Below, piece after piece: positions 43,073 to 50,635 of a stretch of DNA of 64,000 bases (within the stretch, counting starts at the first letter, position 1; the number at the start of each line of letters is the position of its first letter). The notes under the pieces were generated by a model. The model ran no database searches and was not told the DNA's origin. It was given only the letters and a program-made list of their open reading frames with translations. The stretch comes from Ramlibacter monticola. Its GTDB lineage: Bacteria > Pseudomonadota > Gammaproteobacteria > Burkholderiales > Burkholderiaceae_C. Position numbers and translations under genes: made by a program. The stretch spans positions 1-64,000 of the forward strand of contig NZ_JAEQNE010000004.1 of assembly GCF_016722785.1 (NCBI RefSeq), in the 5' to 3' direction.

Positions 43073-43121
43073 CGCAGGGACGCGAGCCATCGCGCGTCCT
43101 GCGATGGCTCGCGTCCCTGCG
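43073..43121. repeat. Perfect 21-bp inverted repeat
   Basis: Two 21-base arms (43073-43093, 43101-43121) that are exact complements, each with the core GGGACGCGAGCCATCGC or its reverse, surround the seven-base loop GCGTCCT. The hairpin is the strongest in the window. It has no T-tract. It follows the small gene by three bases and could be a transcript end or RNA-stability element, or a palindromic mobile remnant. Confidence 0.8.
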
Positions 43122-43289
43122 CGCGTCATGCAGCACGCCGCTGCGGCGCGCCCATTCACAGCGGTTGCACATGCCTTGCTGCGGCTGCGGCCCTTTTTTT
43201 GACCTTCTCCCGTCGGAGGGCCGCCGGCCGCGTGCGTTAGTGCACAGGCCTCACCCATTAAGGCGTGGGAAGTCGGGAGGGTCCGCTTC

Positions 43290-43295
43290 TATAAA
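43290..43295 (+). promoter_or_regulatory. Possible -10 element for the response regulator gene
   Basis: TATAAA at 43290-43295 stands out in this GC-rich DNA and lies about 58 bases upstream of ATG 43353. No good -35 box is seen 17 bases upstream. The call rests on this hexamer alone. Confidence 0.3.
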
Positions 43296-43352
43296 TGCGG
43301 CGTGCGGCAGGACGGGTGCGATCCCGACGGGCCGCGCCTCAGGAGAAAGCCG

Positions 43353-44054
43353 ATGACTGCAGCCTTCACCCCGATCACGGACCGCAGGGCCATCCACTTC
43401 ACGACGGGCGCCCCGTCGCTGCAGCCGCGCAAGCTGCTGCTGGTCGACGACCACGAACTGGTGCGCTACGGCGTCAAGGCCTGCTACACCGAACTGCAGG
43501 GCGTGCCCCTGCAATGGATCGAGGCGAGCTCGCTGCAGGACGCGCTGGAGATCTATCCCCGCGAGGAGCCGATCGACGCCGTGCTGCTGGACCTGAACCT
43601 GGCAGACTGCCGCGGGCTCCAGGGCCTGCGCCAGTTCGTGCACGCGCATCCGGCCGCGCGCGTCGCGATCTTCAGCGCCACGCAGGACGAATTCGTGGTG
43701 CGGCAGGCGCGGGCGCTCGGCGCCGTCGGCTACGTGCCCAAGGGCGCGGTGGCCTCGGAGCTGCGCGACATGCTGTCGGCGCTGCTGTGGCCGCAGGGCG
43801 CGCCGCAGACCCGCACGATGGCTTCGAGCCACGCGCTGTTCCCGCGCTTTCCTTCCTCCGCGCTGTACGACCGGGTGGCCGAACTCGGGCCGCGGCACCT
43901 CGAGATCATGGAGATGGTCCTCTCCGGCTGCACCAACCAGGAGATCAGCGACGAGATGCGGCTGGCGCTCGGCACGGTGAAGAACTACGTGTCCTCGCTG
44001 CTGCTGGCGCTGGACGTCAAGTCGCGCTCGCACCTCGTGAGCCTGTTCCGCTGA
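43353..44054 (+). CDS. NarL/LuxR-type response regulator
   Basis: The 233-residue regulator has an N-terminal receiver with acidic pair VDDHELVRYGV (D32, D33), phospho-acceptor D80 in AVLLDLNLADCRG, and a lysine in YVPKGA, and a C-terminal LuxR HTH (LGPRHLEIMEMVLSGCTNQE then LALGTVKNYVSSLLLALDVK). AGGAGAAAG lies five bases before ATG 43353. The hybrid kinase gene follows 24 bases later and the NarX-like kinase lies upstream, so it may be the target of one or both. Its position at the front of the T6SS locus makes it a candidate controller of the genes that follow (inference). Confidence 0.9.
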   Translation: MTAAFTPITDRRAIHFTTGAPSLQPRKLLLVDDHELVRYGVKACYTELQGVPLQWIEASSLQDALEIYPREEPIDAVLLDLNLADCRGLQGLRQFVHAHPAARVAIFSATQDEFVVRQARALGAVGYVPKGAVASELRDMLSALLWPQGAPQTRTMASSHALFPRFPSSALYDRVAELGPRHLEIMEMVLSGCTNQEISDEMRLALGTVKNYVSSLLLALDVKSRSHLVSLFR

Positions 44055-44078
44055 GAGCCGGGATCCGCGGGACTGGCC

Positions 44079-45935
44079 GTGGCCCTCGCCCTCGAAGCGG
44101 CCCCGGGGACGGTGCGTCCCCCCGTTGCCCTGCGGCCCGCGGGGCGGACCGGCTACGTCGTGGTCTCCGGGCCGGGCAGCCAGGTGCCGCCACCGGCGCG
44201 CGCCGGCGGGCGCTGCGTGGACGCGCGCCTGCGCGAGGAGGCGCTGCGCGCGGCGCGCTCGGCGGCGCCCTTCCTCTTCGTCGGCCTCGCGATCGCGCTG
44301 GTGATCTTGCTGCTGGTGCTGGACGCGTCCCGCTGGCGCGGCGCCTGGTTCGCCCTGGCGCTGGCCTGCTGGTTCGCCTGGGCCGCGGCGCTGGCGCCGC
44401 CGGCGCGCTGGCTGGGACCGGGCGGCGCGTGGCGTTCGCCGGCCGTGCTGCAGGGCCTGGCCGTGGTCTCGCTGCTGGTGCCGGCCCTCGCACCGTGGCT
44501 GCCGGGGCCGCTGGCGCCGCCGCCGGAGCGCGTGCTGCTGGTGGCAGGCCTGCTCACGGTCGCCCTCACGGGCGTGAGCGCGCTGGCGTCGCTGCGCATT
44601 CCGCTCGCCGTCGCCGCGGCCCTGCCGCTGTCGGCCGCCGGCGCGGAAGCGCTGCGTCCGGGCGGCTCCCAGGGGCTCGCGCTCATCGCGGGGCTGCTCG
44701 CGCTCGGCGTGGCCATCCTCGGCTGGATGCGCCGGCAGCAGTGGCTGCGCGCCGCGCGCGGGACGCTGGAGCGCGAGGACCGCGCGCGGGAACTGGAGGC
44801 GCAGCGCGACGCCGCGGTGCGCGCCGACGAGGAGAAGAGCCGCTTCCTCGCGATCGCCAGCCACGACCTGCGGCAGCCGATGCACGCGCTGGGTTTGTTC
44901 GCCGGCACGCTGGAACGGCGCCTGCAAGGCAGCGCGGACGAACCGCTGGTGCACAACCTCGTGCGCGCCATCGACGGGCTGGACCGCTCCTTCAACGTGA
45001 TGCTGGACATCTCGCGGCTGGACGCCGGCACCATCGAGCCCAACCTGCAGCAGTTCCCCCTGCGCGACCTGTTCCGGCGCCTGCACATGCACTTCGCGGG
45101 GCAGGCGGAACAGCGCGGCCTCGGCCTGCGCTTCTCGCCGGGCGGCAAGTCGGTCACCAGCGACCCGCAGTTGCTGGAGCGCCTGCTGGGCAACCTGATC
45201 CAGAACGCGGTCAAGTACACGGAGCACGGCGGCGTGGTGGTCGTCGCGCGCACCACGCGCGCCTACGTGAACGTGGAGGTGTGGGACACCGGCGTCGGCA
45301 TCCCGCCGGCGGAACTGCCGCGGATCTTCGACGAGTTCTACCAGGTGGGCCGCGGGGCCCGCGCGCGCGAACGCGGCTTCGGCATGGGCCTGGCCATCGT
45401 CAAGCGGCTGGCGCGCCTGCTCGGTCTGCGCCTCTTCGTCGCATCGCGGCCGGGGCGCGGGACGATGTTCCGCGTCGGCATCCCCCTCGGCGCGCTGCCG
45501 GAACTGCAGGGGCTCGCGCCCGCGGCCGATACGCTGCCGATGCCGCAGCCCGCCTCGCAGCCGCGCACGGTGCTGATCGTCGAGGACGAGGCGCCGATCC
45601 GCGAAGGCCTGGGCCTGCTGCTGGAGGAATGGGGCTACCAGGCGGTGGCCGCCGCCACGGCGGCCGAGGCCACGCTGCTGGTGCGCGGGATCGAGAACCC
45701 GCCCGACCTGATCCTGTCGGACCTGCACCTGGGCCAGGGCCCGGACGGCATCGAGGCGATCGCCGCCGTGCGCCGCGCCTGCGCCAGCGCGGTGCCGGCG
45801 ATCCTGATCACGGGCGACACCTCCCCCGAGGAAATGCGGCGCGCGAATGCCAGCGGCTACCCCGTGCTGTTCAAGCCGGTGCAGGCGCGCAAGCTGCTCA
45901 ACGCGCTGCGCGGGCATATTCCCATGACGAAGTGA
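44079..45935 (+). CDS. Membrane hybrid sensor histidine kinase with receiver domain
   Basis: The 618-residue protein starts at GTG 44079. Residues about 60-225 contain six or seven transmembrane helices (APFLFVGLAIALVILLLVLD and LALIAGLLALGVAILGW among them) and no periplasmic domain, so it may sense the membrane itself. The kinase core has the phospho-histidine about residue 262 in IASHDLRQPMHALGLF, N-box NLIQNAVKYTEHG, and the G-boxes VWDTGVGIPPAEL and GFGMGLAIVKRLA. A C-terminal receiver (about 495-615) has D in LILSDLHLGQGPDG. It should pass phosphate to its own receiver and possibly to the regulator just upstream. Its stop codon lies within the shared TGACTTTCG motif ahead of tssA. Confidence 0.9.
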   Translation: MALALEAAPGTVRPPVALRPAGRTGYVVVSGPGSQVPPPARAGGRCVDARLREEALRAARSAAPFLFVGLAIALVILLLVLDASRWRGAWFALALACWFAWAAALAPPARWLGPGGAWRSPAVLQGLAVVSLLVPALAPWLPGPLAPPPERVLLVAGLLTVALTGVSALASLRIPLAVAAALPLSAAGAEALRPGGSQGLALIAGLLALGVAILGWMRRQQWLRAARGTLEREDRARELEAQRDAAVRADEEKSRFLAIASHDLRQPMHALGLFAGTLERRLQGSADEPLVHNLVRAIDGLDRSFNVMLDISRLDAGTIEPNLQQFPLRDLFRRLHMHFAGQAEQRGLGLRFSPGGKSVTSDPQLLERLLGNLIQNAVKYTEHGGVVVVARTTRAYVNVEVWDTGVGIPPAELPRIFDEFYQVGRGARARERGFGMGLAIVKRLARLLGLRLFVASRPGRGTMFRVGIPLGALPELQGLAPAADTLPMPQPASQPRTVLIVEDEAPIREGLGLLLEEWGYQAVAAATAAEATLLVRGIENPPDLILSDLHLGQGPDGIEAIAAVRRACASAVPAILITGDTSPEEMRRANASGYPVLFKPVQARKLLNALRGHIPMTK

Positions 45936-45954
45936 CTTTCGGCCACTGTGCGGC
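45932..45954 (+). promoter_or_regulatory. Shared T6SS upstream motif, copy 1 (before tssA)
   Basis: GTGACTTTCGGCC followed by ACTGTGCGGC sits 49 bases before the tssA start (from TGAC) and overlaps the stop codon of the hybrid kinase. Very similar sequences occur before vgrG and the kinase gene. In copies 1 and 2, 29 bases separate TGACTT from CTAGAGT or GTAAGGT. It could be a promoter or activator site; it is found by eye only. Confidence 0.5.
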
Positions 45955-45981
45955 GCGCGCGACGCTCCTAGAGTCGTTCGC

Positions 45982-46989
45982 ATGTCCGATGCCGAACTCG
46001 AGTCGCTGCTGTCACCGCTGGGCCCCGACGCGCCCTGCGGGCCGGACCTCGAGTACGACCCGGCCTTCCTGGCGATGCAGGAAGCCGGCGCCGGCAAGCC
46101 GGAGCAGCAGTACGGCGACACCGTCATCCCCGCGCAGGAGCCCGACTGGCCCGTGGTGCACGAGCAGGCCCTGCAGCTCGCGGCGCGCACGCGCGACCTG
46201 CGGGTGGCGGTCTGGCTCGCGCGCAGCGGCGCGCATTTGAGCGGCCTGGCCGGCGCGGTGCGCGGCCTGCAGCTGGCGCAGCGGCTGCTGGAGCGCCATT
46301 GGGAAGGGCTGCACCCGCAGCTCGACGCGCTCGACAACGACGACCCGACGGCGCGCGTCAACGCGCTGCTGCCGTTGCTGCACCCGGCCGCCGGTCTGGC
46401 CGACCTGCGCTCGGCCAGCCTCACGGGCCGGCGCGGCGCGCTCACCGTGCGCGACCTCGAGCTGGCGCTGGCCCACGTGGAGCCGCATCCCGGTGAACCG
46501 GTCCCCACGGAGGAGGGGGTGGTGCAGGGCGTCACCGCGGCGATCGCCGAAACACCGGCGCTCGCGCAGATCCTGGCGGAGGGCCTCGCGGCGGTCCAGG
46601 CGTTGTCCGAAAACCTGGACCGCCGCCTCGCGTCCACGCAGGCCCCCGACTTCGCGCCGCTGAAGAGGCTGCTGCAGTGCGCAGCCGAAGCCGGCCGGCG
46701 CGCGGCCGGGGACGCTCCCGCGGGCGCGCAAGTCCCGGCCGTGGTGGCCACGCCGACGACGATCGTGGTGCAGGCCGGCATCGGTGCGATCGCCTCGCGC
46801 GAGGACGCGATCCGCGCGCTCGAGCGCGCCTGCGAATGGATCGAACGCAACGAGCCGAGCAACCCGGCGCCGCTGCTGATCCGGCGCTCGCAGCGCCTCA
46901 TGAACCGCAACTTCATCGACATCGTGCGCGAGCTGCTGCCCGAGGGCCTCGACCAGATCGAGAAGCTCGCGGGCACGCCGCGTCCCTGA
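45982..46989 (+). CDS. tssA: T6SS protein TssA
   Basis: The 335-residue protein has the ImpA/TssA N-terminal domain: PDAPCGPDLEYDPAFLAMQE near the start and QEPDWPVVHEQALQLAARTR, DLRVAVWLARSGAHLSGLAG and WEGLHPQLDALDNDDPTARV, the hallmark ImpA_N segment. The C-terminal region with ALERACEWIERNEPSNPAPL and LLIRRSQRLMNRNFIDIVRELLP is the helical ring-forming part. TssA caps the growing sheath and helps baseplate assembly. It is the first gene of the tssABC-hcp-EFGH operon. ATG 45982 is chosen by homology. Confidence 0.95.
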   Translation: MSDAELESLLSPLGPDAPCGPDLEYDPAFLAMQEAGAGKPEQQYGDTVIPAQEPDWPVVHEQALQLAARTRDLRVAVWLARSGAHLSGLAGAVRGLQLAQRLLERHWEGLHPQLDALDNDDPTARVNALLPLLHPAAGLADLRSASLTGRRGALTVRDLELALAHVEPHPGEPVPTEEGVVQGVTAAIAETPALAQILAEGLAAVQALSENLDRRLASTQAPDFAPLKRLLQCAAEAGRRAAGDAPAGAQVPAVVATPTTIVVQAGIGAIASREDAIRALERACEWIERNEPSNPAPLLIRRSQRLMNRNFIDIVRELLPEGLDQIEKLAGTPRP

Positions 46990-47013
46990 CACGCAACGCC
47001 GCAAGGAGCTCCC

Positions 47014-47535
47014 ATGGCAACCAGCAGTCAGAAGTTCATCGCCCGCAACCGCGCACCGCGCGTGCAGATCGAGTACGACGTGGAGACGTACGGGGCGGAG
47101 AAGAAGGTGCAGCTGCCCTTCGTGATGGGCGTGCTGGCCGACCTTTCGGGCAAGCCCAGCGAACCCTTGCCGCCGGTGGGCGAGCGCAAGTTCCTCGACA
47201 TCGACGTCGACAACTTCGACGCCCGCATGAAGTCCATGAAGCCGCGCGTGGCCTTCCCGATCCCGAACACGCTCACGGGCGAAGGCAACCTGGCGGTCGA
47301 CGTCACCTTCGAGAGCATGGACGACTTCTCGCCGGCCGCGGTGGCGAGCAAGGTCGAGGGCCTGCGGCAACTGCTGGAGGCGCGCCAGCAACTGGCCAAC
47401 CTGCTCACCTACATGGACGGCAAGACCGGGGCCGAGGACCTGATCTCCCGGGTGATCGCCGACCCGGCGCTGCTGAAGGCGCTGGCCGATGCGCGCAAGC
47501 CGGCCGCCGACGCAGGCCAGTCGCCCAACGCCTGA
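47014..47535 (+). CDS. tssB: T6SS sheath small subunit TssB
   Basis: The 173-residue protein is the small sheath subunit (VipA-like): QKFIARNRAPRVQIEYDVET at the N-terminus, LPFVMGVLADLSGKP, then FLDIDVDNFDARMKSMKPRV and DDFSPAAVASKVEGLRQLLE. It pairs with TssC to build the contractile sheath in the cytoplasm and presents the helix that ClpV pulls. An AAGGAG site precedes the ATG. It follows tssA by 24 bases. Confidence 0.97.
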   Translation: MATSSQKFIARNRAPRVQIEYDVETYGAEKKVQLPFVMGVLADLSGKPSEPLPPVGERKFLDIDVDNFDARMKSMKPRVAFPIPNTLTGEGNLAVDVTFESMDDFSPAAVASKVEGLRQLLEARQQLANLLTYMDGKTGAEDLISRVIADPALLKALADARKPAADAGQSPNA

Positions 47536-47550
47536 CGGGAGGAACGCACC

Positions 47551-49053
47551 ATGGCTGAAATCACCGAATCGCAAGCGCAGGCCTCCGCCCTGCAGGGCAT
47601 CGAGTTCCAGGGCGGCGAGTTCGCGGCGCTCCTGAACCGCGAGTTCAAGCCCAAGTCCGACGACGCCAAGAGCGCCGTCGAACAGGCGGTGCTCACGCTG
47701 GCGCAGCAGGCGCTGGTGAACACCACCCTGATCAGCAGCGACGTGATGGTGTCGATCGAGTCGATGATCGGCGAGCTCGACACGCGCATCTCGAAGCAGG
47801 TCAACGCGATCCTGCACCACGCCGACTTCCAGCAGATGGAGAGCGCGTGGCGCGGCCTGCACTATCTCGTGAACAACACCGAGACCGACGAGATGCTGAA
47901 GATCCGCGTCATGAACATCACCAAGCAGGAGCTGGGCAAGACGCTGAAGCGCTACAAGGGCACGGCCTGGGACCAGAGCCCGCTGTTCAAGAAGGTGTAC
48001 GAGGAGGAATACGGCCAGTTCGGCGGCGAGCCCTTCGGCTGCCTGGTGGGCGACTACTACTTCGACCACAGCCCGCCCGACGTCGAGATGCTGGGCGAGA
48101 TGAGCAAGGTGGCGGCCTCGGCCCACACGCCCTTCGTCGCCGCGGCCAGCCCCGCGCTGATGCAGATGGGGTCCTGGCAGGAACTGGCGAATCCGCGCGA
48201 CCTCACCAAGATCTTCACCACGCCGGAATACGCGGCCTGGCGCTCGCTGCGCGCGTCGGAGGATGCGCGCTACGTCGGCCTCGCGATGCCGCGCTTCCTG
48301 GCGCGCCTGCCCTACGGCGCCAAGACCAACCCGGTGGAGGAATTCGACTTCGAGGAGGAGACTTCCGGCGGCGAGCACGGCTCCTATGCGTGGGCCAACT
48401 CCGCCTACGCCATGGCGGTCAACATCAACCGCTCCTTCAAGATGTACGGCTGGTGCTCCTGCATCCGGGGCGTGGAGTCGGGCGGGGCCGTCGAGGGCCT
48501 GCCCACCCACACCTTCCCCACCGACGAGGGCGGCGTGGCGATGAAGTGCCCGACCGAGATCGCGATCAGCGACCGGCGCGAGGCCGAACTGGCCAAGAAC
48601 GGCTTCATGCCGCTGGTGCACCGCAAGAACTCGGACTTCGCCGCCTTCATCGGCGCGCAGTCGCTGCAGAAGCCGACGGAATACGACGACCCCGACGCCA
48701 CCGCCAACGCCAACCTGGCGGCGCGCCTGCCCTACCTGTTCGCCTGCTGCCGCTTCGCGCACTACCTGAAGTGCATGGTGCGCGACAAGATCGGCTCCTT
48801 CCGCGAGCGCGAGGACATGGCCAACTTCCTCAACAAGTGGATCATGAACTACGTCGACGGCGACCCGGCCAACTCCTCGCAGACCGTCAAGGCGCAGAAG
48901 CCGCTCGCGGCCGCCGAAGTGGTGGTGGAGGAGGTGCCCGGCAATCCCGGCTACTACACGTCCAAGTTCTACCTGCGGCCGCACTACCAGCTCGAAGGGC
49001 TGACCGTCTCGCTGCGGCTCGTTTCCAAGCTGCCGTCGGCCAAGGCGGCCTGA
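47551..49053 (+). CDS. tssC: T6SS sheath large subunit TssC
   Basis: The 500-residue protein is the large sheath subunit (VipB-like): SIESMIGELDTRISKQVNAI and MESAWRGLHYLVNNTETDEM are the conserved N-terminal motif; LVGDYYFDHSPPDVEMLGEM and ARLPYGAKTNPVEEFDFEEE follow. The C-terminus RPHYQLEGLTVSLRLVSKLP completes the fold. With TssB it forms the contracting sheath. ATG 47551 follows tssB by 15 bases. Length is as expected for the family. Confidence 0.98.
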   Translation: MAEITESQAQASALQGIEFQGGEFAALLNREFKPKSDDAKSAVEQAVLTLAQQALVNTTLISSDVMVSIESMIGELDTRISKQVNAILHHADFQQMESAWRGLHYLVNNTETDEMLKIRVMNITKQELGKTLKRYKGTAWDQSPLFKKVYEEEYGQFGGEPFGCLVGDYYFDHSPPDVEMLGEMSKVAASAHTPFVAAASPALMQMGSWQELANPRDLTKIFTTPEYAAWRSLRASEDARYVGLAMPRFLARLPYGAKTNPVEEFDFEEETSGGEHGSYAWANSAYAMAVNINRSFKMYGWCSCIRGVESGGAVEGLPTHTFPTDEGGVAMKCPTEIAISDRREAELAKNGFMPLVHRKNSDFAAFIGAQSLQKPTEYDDPDATANANLAARLPYLFACCRFAHYLKCMVRDKIGSFREREDMANFLNKWIMNYVDGDPANSSQTVKAQKPLAAAEVVVEEVPGNPGYYTSKFYLRPHYQLEGLTVSLRLVSKLPSAKAA

Positions 49054-49084
49054 AGGCTTTCCCCCACCCACCAGGAGTGTTTTC

Positions 49085-49558
49085 ATGAGCAGCGACGTGA
49101 GCATCAAGTTCGACGGCATCGACGGCGAGTCGTCCAAGCCCAAGGGGGAGATCGAGGTGATCTCGTGGAACTGGGGCGTCAGCCAGACTACCGGCGCCAG
49201 CAGCGGCGGCGGCTCGGGCAAGGGCAAGGCCATCCCGGGCGACTTCCACTTCAAGCACCGCTACGACAAGGCCTCGCCCGTGCTGGCCAAGCACTGCGTC
49301 GCGGGCAAGCACTTCCCGACCGTGAAGCTGACGGTGCGCAAGGCCGGCGAGGGCCAGCAGGACTACCTGACCGTCGCCATGAAGGAAGTCTTCATCACCA
49401 GCATCGCCCCGGGCAGCGCCACCGACGGCGAGGTGGTGGAGGACGTGAGCTGCAGCTACAAGGACGTGGAGTTCGCCTACAAGCCGCAGGACGACAAGGG
49501 CGCCCTGGGCGGCGAGGTGAAGTTCGGCTGGAACGTGGCCACCACCGAGACGCGCTGA
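49085..49558 (+). CDS. hcp: T6SS tube protein Hcp, copy 1
   Basis: The 157-residue protein belongs to the Hcp family: VSIKFDGIDGESSKPKGEIE, VISWNWGVSQTTGASSGGGS, DFHFKHRYDKASPVLAKHC and VSCSYKDVEFAYKPQDD. Hexameric rings stack into the inner tube that carries effectors out of the cell. It is followed 20 bases later by a second, divergent Hcp. AAGGA-like pairing is weak but CACCAGGAGTG precedes the ATG. Confidence 0.95.
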   Translation: MSSDVSIKFDGIDGESSKPKGEIEVISWNWGVSQTTGASSGGGSGKGKAIPGDFHFKHRYDKASPVLAKHCVAGKHFPTVKLTVRKAGEGQQDYLTVAMKEVFITSIAPGSATDGEVVEDVSCSYKDVEFAYKPQDDKGALGGEVKFGWNVATTETR

Positions 49559-49578
49559 GCGGCGAGCGGAGGGCGGCC

Positions 49579-50094
49579 ATGCAGGAGAGTCTTCCCACCG
49601 GGTCCGCGGCGGCGCCCGCCGCCGACATCTTCCTGCACGTGAAGACCAAGCGTGCCGGCAAGATCAAGGGCGAGGCCTCCTCCCCGGAGCACGTGGACGA
49701 CATCGTGGTCAGCGCCTGGAACTGGGGCCTTGCCGCGGGCTCCGCGATCGGCTCCGGCCAGGCGACCGCCCGCCGCTCCTACAAGCACCTCGCCATCGTC
49801 AAGCGCATCGACAGCGCCAGCACCAGTCTCATGAGCGCGCTCGCCACCAACGACGAGGTGAAGGAGGCACGGCTGGCGATGCGCAGGGCGGGCGACGGCC
49901 AGGTCGACTACTTCGCCATCGTGCTGGGCGGCGCGCGGGTGGCGGCGATCGACCTGGAGGTGGACGACGAGGGCACGCCGGTCGAGCGCGTGCAGTTCTC
50001 GTTCACCAGGGTCGACGTCGAATACCGCCGGCAGGAGGGCTCCGGCCAGGCGGGTGCCAGCAGCCTGTTCTCGGACGAAGTGCTGCCCAGGTGA
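49579..50094 (+). CDS. T6SS tube protein Hcp-like, copy 2
   Basis: The 171-residue protein is a second, divergent Hcp: ADIFLHVKTKRAGKIKGEAS, DDIVVSAWNWGLAAGSAIGS, a RSYKHLAIVKRIDSASTSLM segment, and VERVQFSFTRVDVEYRRQEG near the end align with copy 1 in the same order. It has an extra N-terminal 15 residues and a Ser/Gly-rich C-terminal tail (EGSGQAGASSLFSDEVLPR) that could line the tube or carry cargo. It may form mixed hexamers or be used under other conditions. ATG 49579 is chosen because homology starts about ten residues later. Confidence 0.88.
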   Translation: MQESLPTGSAAAPAADIFLHVKTKRAGKIKGEASSPEHVDDIVVSAWNWGLAAGSAIGSGQATARRSYKHLAIVKRIDSASTSLMSALATNDEVKEARLAMRRAGDGQVDYFAIVLGGARVAAIDLEVDDEGTPVERVQFSFTRVDVEYRRQEGSGQAGASSLFSDEVLPR

Positions 50095-50101
50095 ACGCGC
50101 C

Positions 50102-50626
50102 ATGACTGCCGTCGACCCGCGCAACCGCCTGCAACCCTCCCTGCTCGATCGCCTGTGCGACGACCAGCCGGGCGAGCGGGCGGAGGCCGAGGACCGGCGC
50201 GTGATGTCCAAGGCGCAGCTGCGCGGGGCCGTGCTGCGCGACCTGTCCGCGCTGTTCAACGCGGTCCAGCCGCTGGGGGCGCAGGCCGACGCCTGGCCGC
50301 TGGTGGGCGAGAGCGTGCTGCAGTTCGGCCTGCCGCCGCTGTCGGGGCGGCTGGCGTCCTCGCTGGACGTGACGGTGCTGGAGGGGCTGATCCGGCAGGC
50401 CATCGTGCGCTTCGAGCCGCGCATCCTGCCGGACACCCTGCAGGTGCGGGCGCTGGAGGCCGGCAGCGTGCTGGACACGCACAACGTGATCGAGTTCGAG
50501 ATCCGTGGCGAGCTGTGGTCGCACCCGGTGCCGCTGGAGGTGCTGCTGCGCACGCAACTGGACCTGGAGGCGGGGCAGGTGGAGGTGCGCGACGCGGCCG
50601 GGGTGGCGCCCTCGCGGGCGCGCTGA
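50102..50626 (+). CDS. tssE: T6SS baseplate protein TssE
   Basis: The 174-residue protein is the gp25-like baseplate subunit: LQPSLLDRLCDDQPGERAEA, the MSKAQLRGAVLRDLSALFNA motif, SVLQFGLPPLSGRLASSLDV and the EIRGELWSHPVPLEVLLRTQ stretch. The gp25 fold joins the baseplate wedge to the first sheath ring. ATG 50102 lies ten bases after the second hcp stop. Confidence 0.95.
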   Translation: MTAVDPRNRLQPSLLDRLCDDQPGERAEAEDRRVMSKAQLRGAVLRDLSALFNAVQPLGAQADAWPLVGESVLQFGLPPLSGRLASSLDVTVLEGLIRQAIVRFEPRILPDTLQVRALEAGSVLDTHNVIEFEIRGELWSHPVPLEVLLRTQLDLEAGQVEVRDAAGVAPSRAR

Positions 50627-50635
50627 GGCAGGGCC

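Noticed and set aside
43195..43201. Run of seven T after GC-rich sequence as a terminator
   Set aside because: No stem directly precedes it; the strong inverted repeat lies about 75 bases upstream.
43251..47015. A 1254-residue open frame on the minus strand
   Set aside because: It is antisense to the response regulator, hybrid kinase and tssA genes; its translation is rich in Arg, Ala, Gln and His without domains, as expected from GC-rich third positions.
46012..49254. A 1080-residue open frame on the minus strand
   Set aside because: Antisense to tssA, tssB and tssC, which have strong family matches; the frame has no recognisable motif.
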